Positions 47,486-56,469 of a stretch of DNA of 64,000 nt are shown here, in pieces. The position numbers and the translations under genes are program-made. The DNA comes from CAZRKC01 sp964600665 (lineage in GTDB: Bacteria; Bacillota; SLNR01), in assembly GCA_964600665.1 (NCBI GenBank), contig CAZRKC010000004.1, positions 1-64,000 of the forward strand, read 5' to 3'. The first letter of the stretch is position 1. Each line of letters opens with the position of its first letter. The notes under the pieces are model-generated. The model had not been told where the DNA came from, ran no database searches, and saw nothing but the letters and a program-made list of their open reading frames with translations.

Positions 47486-47689
47486 GTGGCGAGAATTGAG
47501 GTCAACAAAGAAAAATGCAAATCCTGCGAGCTGTGTATTGGTGTCTGCCCATTTCATCTGATTCAACTGAGTAAGGAAATCAATTCATTTGGAGATCATT
47601 TTGCAGAGCAGATTAACCCTGAGCTTTGCACCGGTTGCGCCTTATGCGGACTCATGTGTCCGGACCTGGTCATCAGCGTTTACAAATAA
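47486..47689 (+). CDS. 2-oxoacid:ferredoxin oxidoreductase, ferredoxin-like delta subunit
   Basis: 67-residue 2[4Fe-4S] protein with CKSCELCIGVCP and CTGCALCGLMCP, the electron-acceptor subunit of KorDABC/VorDABC-type enzymes. GTG start behind GGAGGGAATTAA. First gene of a four-gene operon; the alpha subunit follows after 20 bases. Confidence 0.93.
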   Translation: MARIEVNKEKCKSCELCIGVCPFHLIQLSKEINSFGDHFAEQINPELCTGCALCGLMCPDLVISVYK

Positions 47690-47709
47690 TCAGGAGGGAT
47701 GAAACAATA

Positions 47710-48765
47710 ATGGCTAAAAAAGAAGTAATGATGGCAAATATTGCTTGTGCTGAATCGGCACTAAGAGCTGGTTGCCGGTTTTTTGCCGGCTATCCGATTA
47801 CACCACAAACGGAAATTACTGAATACCTCTCAACGCGGATGTTTGAACTGGAAGGTCGACAATTTGTCCAGGGCGAAAGTGAATTAGCCTCCATTAATAT
47901 GGTGTTGGGTGCTTCTGCCTCGGGTGCTCGCGCAATGACCGCAACTTCAGGTCAGGGCTTTTCTTTGATGGCAGAAGGAATGAGCGCGTGTGCGGGAGCC
48001 GCCATTCCAGCCGTAGTGATTGATGTTGAGCGCGGTGGCCCTGGCAACTGTACGACTGAGCCTTCACAAATGGACTATTACTTTGCAACAAAAACTATTG
48101 GCCATGGTGGTTTCAAAGCATTTGTACTCGCTCCTTCAAGCGTCCAAGAAACAGCGGATTTTACCTATGAGGCTTTCGATATTGCCGATGAATATCGTTG
48201 CGTGGTATTCATACTTACTGACGGCATGCTAGGCCATTTGATTGAGACTGTTGAACTGAAACCATTCCGGGACCTTAGTACGCTTCCGCCAAGACCATGG
48301 GCAGCTAGAGGTAATGCCAACGGTACAACTAACCGAGCTGGGCGGCCCCCTGTCCAAGGTGAGGAATGGTCTAGGCATATCGTCCAGATGTACGACAAAT
48401 GGGCAAAGGAATTGACCCGGGTGGAGAAATTCATGGCTGAGGATGCCGATACGTTGGTTTTAGCTTGGGGTTCCGCTGCTCGGGTAGCCAAAACAGCGAT
48501 TAGAACCCTCCGGGCTGAGGGGAAAAAGGTCGGTTTGATTCGGCCAATTACACTCCATCCATTTCCGACAGAGTCTATTGCTTCCCTGGATCCAAACCAA
48601 GTTAAAAATATTTTGGTCCTTGAAGATGCGTTACCTGCGCAATTTTATTATGATGTTCTGTGTTCTCTAAACGGAAAGAAAATACCCGTCAGCCTTTATA
48701 CCAGGTCTATGGGTAACATGATCTCCCCCGAAGAGGCCGAAGAACAGCTCAGAAAATTGGTATAA
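47710..48765 (+). CDS. 2-oxoacid:ferredoxin oxidoreductase alpha subunit (KorA/VorB type)
   Basis: 351 residues: pyrimidine-binding domain I and domain II of the pyruvate-ferredoxin oxidoreductase family. CRFFAGYPITPQTE, QGESELASINMVLGAS, ERGGPGNCTTEPSQ and DGMLGHLIE are the family landmarks. The enzyme oxidatively decarboxylates a 2-oxoacid to acyl-CoA and reduces ferredoxin. Subunit order (delta, alpha, beta, gamma) fits 2-oxoglutarate or branched-chain 2-oxoacid enzymes; sequence alone does not separate them. ATG follows CAGGAGGG; a longer ORF overlapping the ferredoxin gene is rejected. Confidence 0.93.
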   Translation: MAKKEVMMANIACAESALRAGCRFFAGYPITPQTEITEYLSTRMFELEGRQFVQGESELASINMVLGASASGARAMTATSGQGFSLMAEGMSACAGAAIPAVVIDVERGGPGNCTTEPSQMDYYFATKTIGHGGFKAFVLAPSSVQETADFTYEAFDIADEYRCVVFILTDGMLGHLIETVELKPFRDLSTLPPRPWAARGNANGTTNRAGRPPVQGEEWSRHIVQMYDKWAKELTRVEKFMAEDADTLVLAWGSAARVAKTAIRTLRAEGKKVGLIRPITLHPFPTESIASLDPNQVKNILVLEDALPAQFYYDVLCSLNGKKIPVSLYTRSMGNMISPEEAEEQLRKLV

Positions 48766-48780
48766 GGAGGGTTAGCAAAG

Positions 48781-49518
48781 ATGGAAAAAGTTTATGGGAT
48801 ACCTACGGGTATTAATGATATCAAAACTGGCTTCTGCCCGGGATGCACACACCCAACGGCGGAAAAACTGATTGCTGAAGTTCTTGAAGAACTCGGATAT
48901 CTTGGCAATACCATAATCTGTATGCCAATTGGCTGTGCGCTTCATGCAAATCCGTACTTTGAAATCGATCAAGTTCAGTGTTTGCATGGTCGGGCTTCTG
49001 CTGTAGCGGTCGGTGTATCACGAATGAATCCTGATAAATGCATCTTAACCTACCAAGGTGACGGCGATGCGGTATCCATCGGTATGGCGGAAACCTTTTA
49101 TTCCGCTAACCGAGGTGAGAAATTCACTTGCATTGTGATCAATAATCAAATATATGGGATGACCGGTGGCCAGATGTCTCCAACCAGTCTGGTTGGACAG
49201 GGCTCAACGACTGGTGTCCGTATGGTTGAGCGGGCCGGTTACCCGGTTCATTTCGCTGAAATCATTGCCACATTGAAGGCACCCGGTTATGTTGCAAGAG
49301 CTGCTTTGCATTCGCCCAAGCACATTAGGCAGGCGAAAAAATATATCGAAAAAGCGATCCGCTGCCAGATGGAACAGGGTAAATACGCCTATGTTGAACT
49401 CATTTCTCTTTGCCCGACCAACTGGGGCATTCTCCCGAAAGACTGTCCCCAGTATGTGGAAACCAATATTCTGCCTGAATTTCCACTTGGCGAACTGAAG
49501 ACACTAGAGGGGGTTTGA
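48781..49518 (+). CDS. 2-oxoacid:ferredoxin oxidoreductase beta subunit (TPP-binding)
   Basis: 245 residues. GFCPGCTHPTAEKL at the N-terminus, CLHGRASAVAVG, then the TPP-Mg motif YQGDGDAVSIG with the closing NNQIYGMTGGQ, and SPTSLVGQGSTTG. These are the thiamine diphosphate site residues of the KorB family. ATG follows AAGGAGGG 11 bases upstream. It lacks the additional ferredoxin-like extension seen in some relatives. Confidence 0.94.
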   Translation: MEKVYGIPTGINDIKTGFCPGCTHPTAEKLIAEVLEELGYLGNTIICMPIGCALHANPYFEIDQVQCLHGRASAVAVGVSRMNPDKCILTYQGDGDAVSIGMAETFYSANRGEKFTCIVINNQIYGMTGGQMSPTSLVGQGSTTGVRMVERAGYPVHFAEIIATLKAPGYVARAALHSPKHIRQAKKYIEKAIRCQMEQGKYAYVELISLCPTNWGILPKDCPQYVETNILPEFPLGELKTLEGV

Positions 49519-49521
49519 GTT

Positions 49522-50070
49522 ATGCAAAACAGTGTTTTGATGGGTGGTTTTGGTGGCCAGGGGGTTCAGACCTGTGGTCAGCTATTGACTTATGGGGCCA
49601 ATGAGGAGGATACGATTGTCACTTTTTACTCACAGTATGGGGGGGCAATGCGTGGAGGCACTTCCAACTGCACGGTGATCACGAGCGATGAAGAAATCGG
49701 TTCACCGACTAAAGCAAAACCGGCTTATGTGATTGCCTTCAACATTCCATCGTTTAAGGCATTTGAGAAACGGGTTGCTCCAGGGGGTACGATGGTGGTT
49801 AATTCTTCATTGATTAAAGAAAACATTTATACTCGGAACGATATCACCTATGTGGGTATCCCTGCCACTGAGATATCAGAAGAAATCGGGAGTGCTCGGG
49901 TCCTGAACATCGTTATCCTGGGTTTCTTCTGTGAGCTGAGCAAAATGGTCTCACCCGAGGTGATGAAACAAGTTGTGTTACAAAGGATGGCAAGAAAACA
50001 GGAGTATATTGAGATGAATTCGAGGGCTTTTGATATCGGGGTTGAGTATGCAAAGTCTATGAAAGCATAA
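49522..50070 (+). CDS. 2-oxoacid:ferredoxin oxidoreductase gamma subunit
   Basis: 182 residues, domain III of the enzyme family, contributing to CoA binding and subunit contact. MGGFGGQGVQTCGQLL, YSQYGGAMRGGTSNC and SPTKAKPAYVIAFN are the typical motifs. Begins three bases after the beta stop behind AGAGGGGG; last gene of the operon, followed by a strong terminator. Confidence 0.94.
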   Translation: MQNSVLMGGFGGQGVQTCGQLLTYGANEEDTIVTFYSQYGGAMRGGTSNCTVITSDEEIGSPTKAKPAYVIAFNIPSFKAFEKRVAPGGTMVVNSSLIKENIYTRNDITYVGIPATEISEEIGSARVLNIVILGFFCELSKMVSPEVMKQVVLQRMARKQEYIEMNSRAFDIGVEYAKSMKA

Positions 50071-50083
50071 TCACTAATAGCTG

Positions 50084-50127
50084 AATGCAACCGCTAATCT
50101 TACCACAGAGATTAGCGGTTGCATTTT
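50084..50127 (+). terminator. Terminator of the oxidoreductase operon
   Basis: A perfect 17-bp stem (AATGCAACCGCTAATCT and complement) with an 8-base loop, followed by TTAATT. Confidence 0.92.
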
Positions 50128-50909
50128 AATTCGACCTCAAATCATTGAATCAATATGATTAAATTTCCCATAAACCAACATTGATTACTTTGAAACAAAA
50201 GTACGTATATTCTAATTGTTCAGATATGGAGGTTTCTATTGATGTAAAATTATATCTCCTTTTGCTTAAATGACAAGGTCTGAGTAACGCGATCGAAGTA
50301 CAGGTTTCCTTGACTGTAACGAAAAATTTAGCTGAAAGGGCTTTATCATATTGCTTGAGAGTCAATGGAGATGAATATAGCGAGAGCAATCCTTTTCGAA
50401 ACTGGGATCCTTGCATGAAGCTTTTTATGTCTTTCCGCGAATTTTCAAAAGAATTTGGGTTTTTTGTTCTATGCCTTTGTATCGAAGGGGATGCAGACCT
50501 TGCGTGTGGATCAGAGTCGCATTTTGTTACACTTAAGTGATTTTCAGATAATCTATCCAATCGATTATGAGCCATTCATGCAAAACTAAGGGGTGGTAGT
50601 TTGCTGAACCGATTATGATATACTTAAGTTGTTACAGTATGAAAATTATGCAAGGTAGTGCGGTAGCTCCAGATCAAAATGAAAGGCACGAAAAGAATGT
50701 TCATGTTGATCGACATCATCGAGTTCGTCAGGAAGTTGCAGATAAATATCAATGAAAACTCAATCTGATTTATGCCAGAGTAATTCTTTATTACCGCCAA
50801 AGGTTGAGACCACCGAGAGCATCCAACCTTTGTAACATTAATTGCGGGAAAGATTTCACTCAAACTCTGCCCTATCGTGAAAGCATCATGTTATGGATGG
50901 AGGTATCTC
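50128..50909. other. Gene-free region upstream of the copper ATPase
   Basis: About 780 bp. A 138-codon minus ORF and a 76-codon plus ORF overlap each other near 50160-50575; neither has a good ribosome binding site or family match. No copper-responsive operator or CsoR/CopY gene was recognised. Confidence 0.4.
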
Positions 50910-52991
50910 ATGATGAAAGAATCAAATGATATGCATCATGGTCATATGAAGGAGCAGCCGGTCATAGGTCATGGATCTGATACACATGGTAATCATACCG
51001 AAAATTTTGGTCAAAATAAACGCAATAATCACGCGGGCCACAACCCGGACACTTTTCGCAGGAAGTTTTGGATATCACTGTTCCTGACGTTCCCTGTTGT
51101 GTATTGGTCTGTCCATATTCAAATGCTTTTGGGCTATCAAGCCCCTGAATTTCTTGGATCGCAATGGATATCACCAGTCCTTAGCACTATCATCTTTTTT
51201 TACGGTGGCTGGGTGTTTATCAGTGGTGCGTGGCGTGAACTCACTAATCGAATTCCTGGAATGATGACACTCATAGCGCTCGCTATCACTGTTGCCTTTT
51301 TATTCTCCTGGTCAGTACAGTTTAAACTGGTGCAGGCGGAAGCTCTCTGGTGGGAACAGGCAACATTAGTCACCATTATGTTGCTCGGTCATTGGATGGA
51401 AATGCGATCTATCGCTCAGGCGCAGGGTGCTTTACATGAAATCGCACAACTTCTCCCGGATACAGCAACACGCATCACTGACTCAGGGGAAGAAACGATT
51501 GCCGTGGACGAGCTTTTGGAAGGGGATATGATCCTCGTACGTCCAGGTGAAAATATTCCCGCTGACGGGGTGTTACGAAAGGGGAAAAGCGAAGTAAATG
51601 AAGCAATCATTACAGGTGAGTCGCGGCTTGTAAAAAAGCAAGAAGGCGACGAACTTATTGCTGGCACCAACAACGGAGAGGGTTCACTACAGATTGAAGT
51701 CACTGGGATTGGAGAAAATACCAAGTTATCCGGGATCATGCGGCTTGTGGCAGATGCTCAGCAATCTAAATCCAGAGTGCAGAATCTAGCTGATCGTGCT
51801 GCTCAAATTTTAACCTTTGTTGCAATTTTCTCTGGGGTGCTTACATTCATTGTGTGGCATTTGCTTGGGATGCCCATCGATTTTACAATTATTCGGGTCG
51901 TAACCGTGCTGGTCATTGCTTGCCCACACGCGTTAGGATTAGCAGTGCCTTTAGTGGTGGCTGTATCCACGACTTTAGGGGCAATGAATGGCCTCCTGTT
52001 TAAGGACCGCCTCGGGCTTGAGGAAGCACGAAATATTGATATTGTGATTTTTGACAAGACCGGTACGTTGACTTTGGGTGAATTTCGGGTTATTGCCATG
52101 TCAACTGACAATGGCGTTTCGGAGGAAGAGGCATTGCAGATTGGCGCCGGAGTCGAAATAAACTCAGAACACTCCATTGCGAGGGGCATTGTTAAAACTG
52201 CGAAAGAACGTGGAATCGACATACCTCCTTCTGACGAGTTTCAGGCTTTAAGCGGCATTGGTGTAGTGGCGACTATTAACGGCATCAAGTACCACATGGG
52301 TGGGGCCGCACTTTTAAAAGTAATGGATGCTGAAATGCCGCTAGCACTTACAAAAGCCGCTGAGAATGCTGCTGCACAAGGTCAAGCCGCCATCTACCTG
52401 CTCCGTAAGGAGAAAGCTATTGCTGTATTCACGGTGGCTGATGCTGTCCGACAAGAAAGCAGGGAAGCGATTTTAACCCTCCGGGAACGCGGCATTGATG
52501 TGGTGATGTTGACAGGGGATTCGCGGTTTGTAGCGAATGCTGTCGCTGAGGATCTTGGTATTGATCAGGTTTTTGCCGAAGTGTTACCTGAGGACAAATC
52601 TTCAAAAGTGCGGGAGCTTCAAGCGAGAGGGAAAAAGGTGGCAATGGTTGGCGATGGAGTGAATGACGCGCCGGCTCTTGCCATAGCTGACATCGGGATT
52701 GCGATGGGAGCGGGCACTGATGTGGCTGTACAAGCCGGGCAAATCGTGTTAGTGAAATCGGATCCTCGTGATATCTCCCGGATTATCACCCTTTCAAAGG
52801 CTACATACAATAAGATGGTGCAAAACTTGTGGTGGGCAGCGGGATACAACATGGTAGCGATTCCCTTAGCAGCAGGTGTACTGATTCGTGTAGGTATCCT
52901 CCTTACACCCGCTGTAGGGGCTGTACTGATGTCAGCCAGCACGGTGATCGTTGTCATTAATGCGCAGCTGCTGAGGCGAGTGGTCCTTTAG
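50910..52991 (+). CDS. copB: CopB-type P1B-3 metal-transporting ATPase (CPH motif)
   Basis: 693-residue heavy-metal P-type ATPase that pumps copper (or silver) out across the membrane. The N-terminal 50 residues are His/Asn/Gly-rich (MHHGHM, HGSDTHGNH) instead of a CxxC domain. About eight membrane helices; the intramembrane metal motif is CPHALGLAVP, the mark of the CopB group as opposed to CPC of CopA. DKTGTLT holds the phosphorylated Asp, TGES is in the actuator, and GDGVNDAPAL the hinge. ATG follows GGAGG; an earlier in-frame ATG has no such site. A four-helix membrane protein follows, perhaps co-transcribed. Confidence 0.94.
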   Translation: MMKESNDMHHGHMKEQPVIGHGSDTHGNHTENFGQNKRNNHAGHNPDTFRRKFWISLFLTFPVVYWSVHIQMLLGYQAPEFLGSQWISPVLSTIIFFYGGWVFISGAWRELTNRIPGMMTLIALAITVAFLFSWSVQFKLVQAEALWWEQATLVTIMLLGHWMEMRSIAQAQGALHEIAQLLPDTATRITDSGEETIAVDELLEGDMILVRPGENIPADGVLRKGKSEVNEAIITGESRLVKKQEGDELIAGTNNGEGSLQIEVTGIGENTKLSGIMRLVADAQQSKSRVQNLADRAAQILTFVAIFSGVLTFIVWHLLGMPIDFTIIRVVTVLVIACPHALGLAVPLVVAVSTTLGAMNGLLFKDRLGLEEARNIDIVIFDKTGTLTLGEFRVIAMSTDNGVSEEEALQIGAGVEINSEHSIARGIVKTAKERGIDIPPSDEFQALSGIGVVATINGIKYHMGGAALLKVMDAEMPLALTKAAENAAAQGQAAIYLLRKEKAIAVFTVADAVRQESREAILTLRERGIDVVMLTGDSRFVANAVAEDLGIDQVFAEVLPEDKSSKVRELQARGKKVAMVGDGVNDAPALAIADIGIAMGAGTDVAVQAGQIVLVKSDPRDISRIITLSKATYNKMVQNLWWAAGYNMVAIPLAAGVLIRVGILLTPAVGAVLMSASTVIVVINAQLLRRVVL

Positions 52992-53092
52992 TTATCCATT
53001 ACAAGACGAGATTTCACAATCAGATAATGTGATCGGTTTATGAGAAATTGTGAGGAGAGACATAATTATCGATCAAAGGAGGATGTTCAGAT

Positions 53093-53581
53093 ATGAAAAA
53101 GCAATTTAGACTCACTGTTGGACTCATGTTGGTCAACATCTTCGTTGTGGTTGGTACATATTTTAGGTTATGGAATCTTCGAATTCCAATCGGATCGTTC
53201 TCTTTGCAGCACTGGTTCGCGATTATTGGCGGCGCGTATCTCATCATTTTCGTCGGATTATTTATCTATCTAAAACGACGTGATGTGGTTAGAATTGGTA
53301 CACTGATGAAAGTGCATGTGTTTGGAAATTTGGTAGCATTCATTTTCATCTCAGCACATTTTGGGCAACAAATGGGGCGTCCTGCAGCCTCTGCGCCAGA
53401 TTTGGGTACAGGTCTATCAACATATCTCATTCTTCTGATCCTCGTCGGGACTGGATTTATGATGCGGTTTGGGTTACTGAAACGAAGGCGTGAAACTTGG
53501 CATCTGCTACATCTAGGGATAAGTTTGTCCCTGTTTATTGTCGTTGTCATTCATGCGTTGAGGAACTTTGGTATCCTGTAG
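53093..53581 (+). CDS. Four-helix membrane protein with conserved-looking histidines
   Basis: 162-residue integral membrane protein with four helices (about 8-24, 41-60, 70-88, 103-122; a fifth near 135-157). Histidines sit near helix ends and inside helices: QHWFAII, KVHVFGN, SAHFGQQ, TWHLLHLGIS and VVIHALRN. Paired His in adjacent helices is the pattern of b-type heme proteins of the cytochrome b561 / ferric-reductase-like kind, but the family is not certain. ATG follows AAAGGAGG. It lies 100 bp after the CopB gene, so a link to metal reduction or tolerance is possible. Confidence 0.75.
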   Translation: MKKQFRLTVGLMLVNIFVVVGTYFRLWNLRIPIGSFSLQHWFAIIGGAYLIIFVGLFIYLKRRDVVRIGTLMKVHVFGNLVAFIFISAHFGQQMGRPAASAPDLGTGLSTYLILLILVGTGFMMRFGLLKRRRETWHLLHLGISLSLFIVVVIHALRNFGIL

Positions 53582-54304
53582 CCCAACACATAAAAAGGGT
53601 TTCGGTAATCATGGGGAGTTGAAAAGGCTTTGTCTGAAAAGTATTACTAAAACTAATTGGTTACCATCAAGAATACCGTGTGTAATACCGAATCATTCTG
53701 TCATTCAATATTGAAAATTCAAGCGCCCATAACTTTAGTGATAAATAAGATAAGGTTGCGATTACAGAAATATTTATTCTATTAGGACATGAACTAATAA
53801 ACAGAAAAGATTGAGGGCTCCATTTAATGCCGAGCAAGCTAATATTATTTGTGGATGCTTCAAACCTTTGAATTTTCTTAACGATTGGCCTGAAACGGGA
53901 ATCGCAGTCGCCTGGAGCATTCGATACTTGTATATGAAGAAAACATCAAATGGAAAGCGATGAATGATGTGACCCTGCCATGAGAAGTGAATTTTTGAGA
54001 ATTGAAGTATGTATCCATCTGGGCAAGTGTATCATGATCTACCTGAAGCTCGTGCCTAATTTGCGATACACTGTCTAATGTGGTATACTTAAAACACAAT
54101 ATTGTTTTTTCAACTGAATAACTCCGACATCGGCATACCGAAGATGGAATTATAGGGCGGGAACTCAACATTAAGAGGGCTCGTCCTATTGCTTTTTCAT
54201 CGGGATATGTGTAGTTAATCAATGATTTAAGAGAAATATCTGTGCCGGAAGTGATGGGAAAGAATAATAAATGAAGTGGCGATTGCCAAAAGGGGAATAA
54301 TTAA
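53582..54304. other. Gene-free region
   Basis: About 720 bp. GTGGTATACTTAAAACAC near 54070 looks promoter-like. A 114-codon minus ORF at the right end has no support. Confidence 0.4.
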
Positions 54305-55426
54305 TTGAAATTCGTAGATTTGAAGATCATAACACCGATTCAAAAAGCCGTTGATGCAGCAGGGTATCTGACACCGACACCTATTCAGGAAAAGGCTATA
54401 CCCATCGTTCTAGAGGGAAGAGACTTATTTGGATGTGCACAAACTGGAACTGGAAAGACAGCAGCATTTGGAATCCCAATTTTGCAAATGCTGTATCTTG
54501 ACGGGATGAGTAGGAAAGAACATCGAAAAATCAGGGCACTCATATTGACACCGACACGGGAATTGGCGATACAAATCAAGGAAAGTTTCACTCTTCTTGG
54601 TAAATTTACGGGACTGAAGTCAGCAGTTATTTATGGTGGGGTACCTCAGTCATCCCAAACAACGGCATTAAGGCTGGGGGTTGATATTGTTGTAGCGACA
54701 CCAGGTAGGTTACTTGATTTAATCGAGCAGGGATTTGTCGTTTTAGATTCAGTGAAGACATTGGTTCTTGATGAAGCTGATCGGATGCTTGATATGGGCT
54801 TTTCTCCCGATGTGAAGCGAATCCTGGCTCTTCTACCGATTACGAGGCAAACATTAATGTTTTCGGCAACGATTCCTCCAGAAATTATAAAGCTCACGAA
54901 GTCGATTCTTAGAAATCCGATTCAAGTTGAAGTGACTCCAAACTCATCTACAGTTGAGACCATCACCCAATCCGTTTATTATGTCAATCGAGATGAAAAA
55001 AAGAATCTTTTAGTGCGGCTATTGGATAACAGAAACCTGGATTCTGTTCTGATTTTTACTCGAACGAAGCATGGGGCAGATAAGGTTGCCAAACACTTGA
55101 TTAAAGAGAAAATCTCGGCCCAAGCAATCCATGGTGATAAGTCGCAAAATTCTCGGCAACAGGCCTTGAATAATTTTAAGGCGAAACGGACACGCGTTCT
55201 GGTTGCAACCGATATCGCAGCCCGGGGTATTGATGTACAAGAATTGTCTCATGTGATCAATTTTGATATACCGAATGTACCTGAAACATATGTCCACAGA
55301 ATTGGCCGCACCGGGAGAGCTGGAATGGGTGGCACGGCATTATCCTTTTGTGACATTGATGAAAAAGGCTTCCTCAGGGATATTCAGAAACTCATTTCGA
55401 AAAATATTCCGGTAATACGTCAATAA
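54305..55426 (+). CDS. DEAD-box RNA helicase (RhlE-like)
   Basis: 373-residue ATP-dependent RNA helicase core without the usual C-terminal extension. Motifs in order: PTPIQEKAIP (Q motif), AQTGTGKT (Walker A), PTRELAIQI, GG, TPGRLLD, DEAD, SATIP, then the second RecA domain with FTRTKHGADKVAKHL, ATDIAARGID and HRIGRTGRAG. Such short RhlE proteins aid RNA unwinding in ribosome assembly and cold adaptation. TTG start behind AAAGGGGAATAATTAA; no in-frame ATG fits the N-terminus. The omega-subunit gene follows. Confidence 0.94.
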   Translation: MKFVDLKIITPIQKAVDAAGYLTPTPIQEKAIPIVLEGRDLFGCAQTGTGKTAAFGIPILQMLYLDGMSRKEHRKIRALILTPTRELAIQIKESFTLLGKFTGLKSAVIYGGVPQSSQTTALRLGVDIVVATPGRLLDLIEQGFVVLDSVKTLVLDEADRMLDMGFSPDVKRILALLPITRQTLMFSATIPPEIIKLTKSILRNPIQVEVTPNSSTVETITQSVYYVNRDEKKNLLVRLLDNRNLDSVLIFTRTKHGADKVAKHLIKEKISAQAIHGDKSQNSRQQALNNFKAKRTRVLVATDIAARGIDVQELSHVINFDIPNVPETYVHRIGRTGRAGMGGTALSFCDIDEKGFLRDIQKLISKNIPVIRQ

Positions 55427-55621
55427 CTATTCAGCGAAAACCTGATACAAAGTGTGAGATGCATGAGTGTCAGAATTTTTCTGTAGGATGAATAGATACA
55501 TGTCATAACCATACTCAACAGGCATCGGTGTGGAATTCTATATAGGTGTATGTTGTGCACCGATTTGTCTGGAATGGAAGTCATGTCTCGAAATATCAGA
55601 GGAATGGAGGGGATTAGCTTG
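55427..55621. other. Intergenic region
   Basis: Short gap between helicase and omega-subunit genes. No terminator seen, so co-transcription is possible. Confidence 0.3.
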
Positions 55622-55825
55622 ATGCATCCATCTATAGACTCACCATCTCGGAAAAATTGCAATAGCTTTGCGTTATGCATCATCATCGGGAAAAGAGCAA
55701 GGGAGCTCATTAATGGGTCACCGGCTCTTTCGAGCTGCCGATCTTCAAATGCGGTTTCCATTGCTATAAACGAATTAAGTGAAAACAAACTTCACTTTGA
55801 AAGTAAAAGGAGCCGAAAGATTTGA
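55622..55825 (+). CDS. rpoZ: RNA polymerase omega subunit-like protein
   Basis: 67 residues. MHPSID at the start, FALCIIIGKRARELINGSP in the centre and NAVSIAINELSENKLHFE at the end match the omega fold (R-P-S-I-D, V-x-x-x-A-K-R-A-R-Q-L, S-K-P-V-x-I-A-L-x-E-I). Omega binds beta-prime and helps polymerase assembly. ATG is preceded by GGAGGGGATTAGCTTG. Normally rpoZ lies after gmk; here it is alone behind a helicase gene, so it is either the relocated only copy or a second one. An upstream extension of the ORF is rejected because the family starts at M-x-x-P-S. Confidence 0.8.
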   Translation: MHPSIDSPSRKNCNSFALCIIIGKRARELINGSPALSSCRSSNAVSIAINELSENKLHFESKRSRKI

Positions 55826-56331
55826 TGATGCTACATGCAAACGATCAGACTATTTACCAATATTTGTACACTGACTGGAAGTCACTATAGCCATCTGTTA
55901 GATTATTATGCTTTGTGAAGCGATTTTTGCATCTCGATTGGACCCTAAAACTACAGTGCATTTGCCAGTTATTCGTTTCATGCCCGATTATGGATTTGTA
56001 TCAGTCTTTCATTTAGCAAATGAATGGACTGATTTTTGTTTACTCAAATTACGAATACGCTTATCTGGAGGACATAATTGAAAAATTGTATGGAATAAGC
56101 AGGAGGGTTTCCTTGACATGCATCATGGAATAAAAGGGGTATTTTGTTCTGGTTCATGAAGCATTTGACTGGTGAAGTCGGTTTTCTGATGATACCGGTT
56201 CAGTCCAAACATGGGGTTTCCGACTCCACAGTAAGTTCACGCATGTAACGATCATACACATCCGCTACGAGATTAAACTAATTCGTCCAGACAACACTCA
56301 ATCGATTCTGTAAAAACTAAACCCCTCACTC
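55826..56331. other. Gene-free convergent region
   Basis: About 500 bp. CAGGAGGG near 56100 leads to a 13-codon frame (56118-56159) that is not supported. Confidence 0.35.
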
Positions 56332-56376
56332 ACATGTTAACTGACACCAAGATATACTTGATGTCAGTTAACATGT
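56332..56376. repeat. 20-bp inverted repeat
   Basis: ACATGTTAACTGACACCAAG pairs with the downstream arm 56357-56376 (one mismatch) around a 5-base loop. It lies 94 bp after the minus-strand metallohydrolase stop and has weak T runs on both sides; may be a terminator for convergent transcripts or the trace of a mobile element. Confidence 0.6.
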
Positions 56377-56469
56377 TCTCTTTGGGTTGATAACGGGTTG
56401 TCAACATGATTGCTTCATTTCTGATCTTGACTCAACTACGACTCAGGATGCAATCATTTGAGAGGTAAT

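Noticed and set aside
50159..50575. 138-codon minus ORF and overlapping 76-codon plus ORF
   Set aside because: Mutual shadows, no start signals and no recognisable domain.
55420..55788. 122-codon minus-strand ORF
   Set aside because: Lies antisense to the omega-subunit gene, which has clear family motifs and a ribosome binding site.
56118..56159. 13-codon ORF after CAGGAGGG
   Set aside because: Too short, spacing long, nothing downstream that it could lead.
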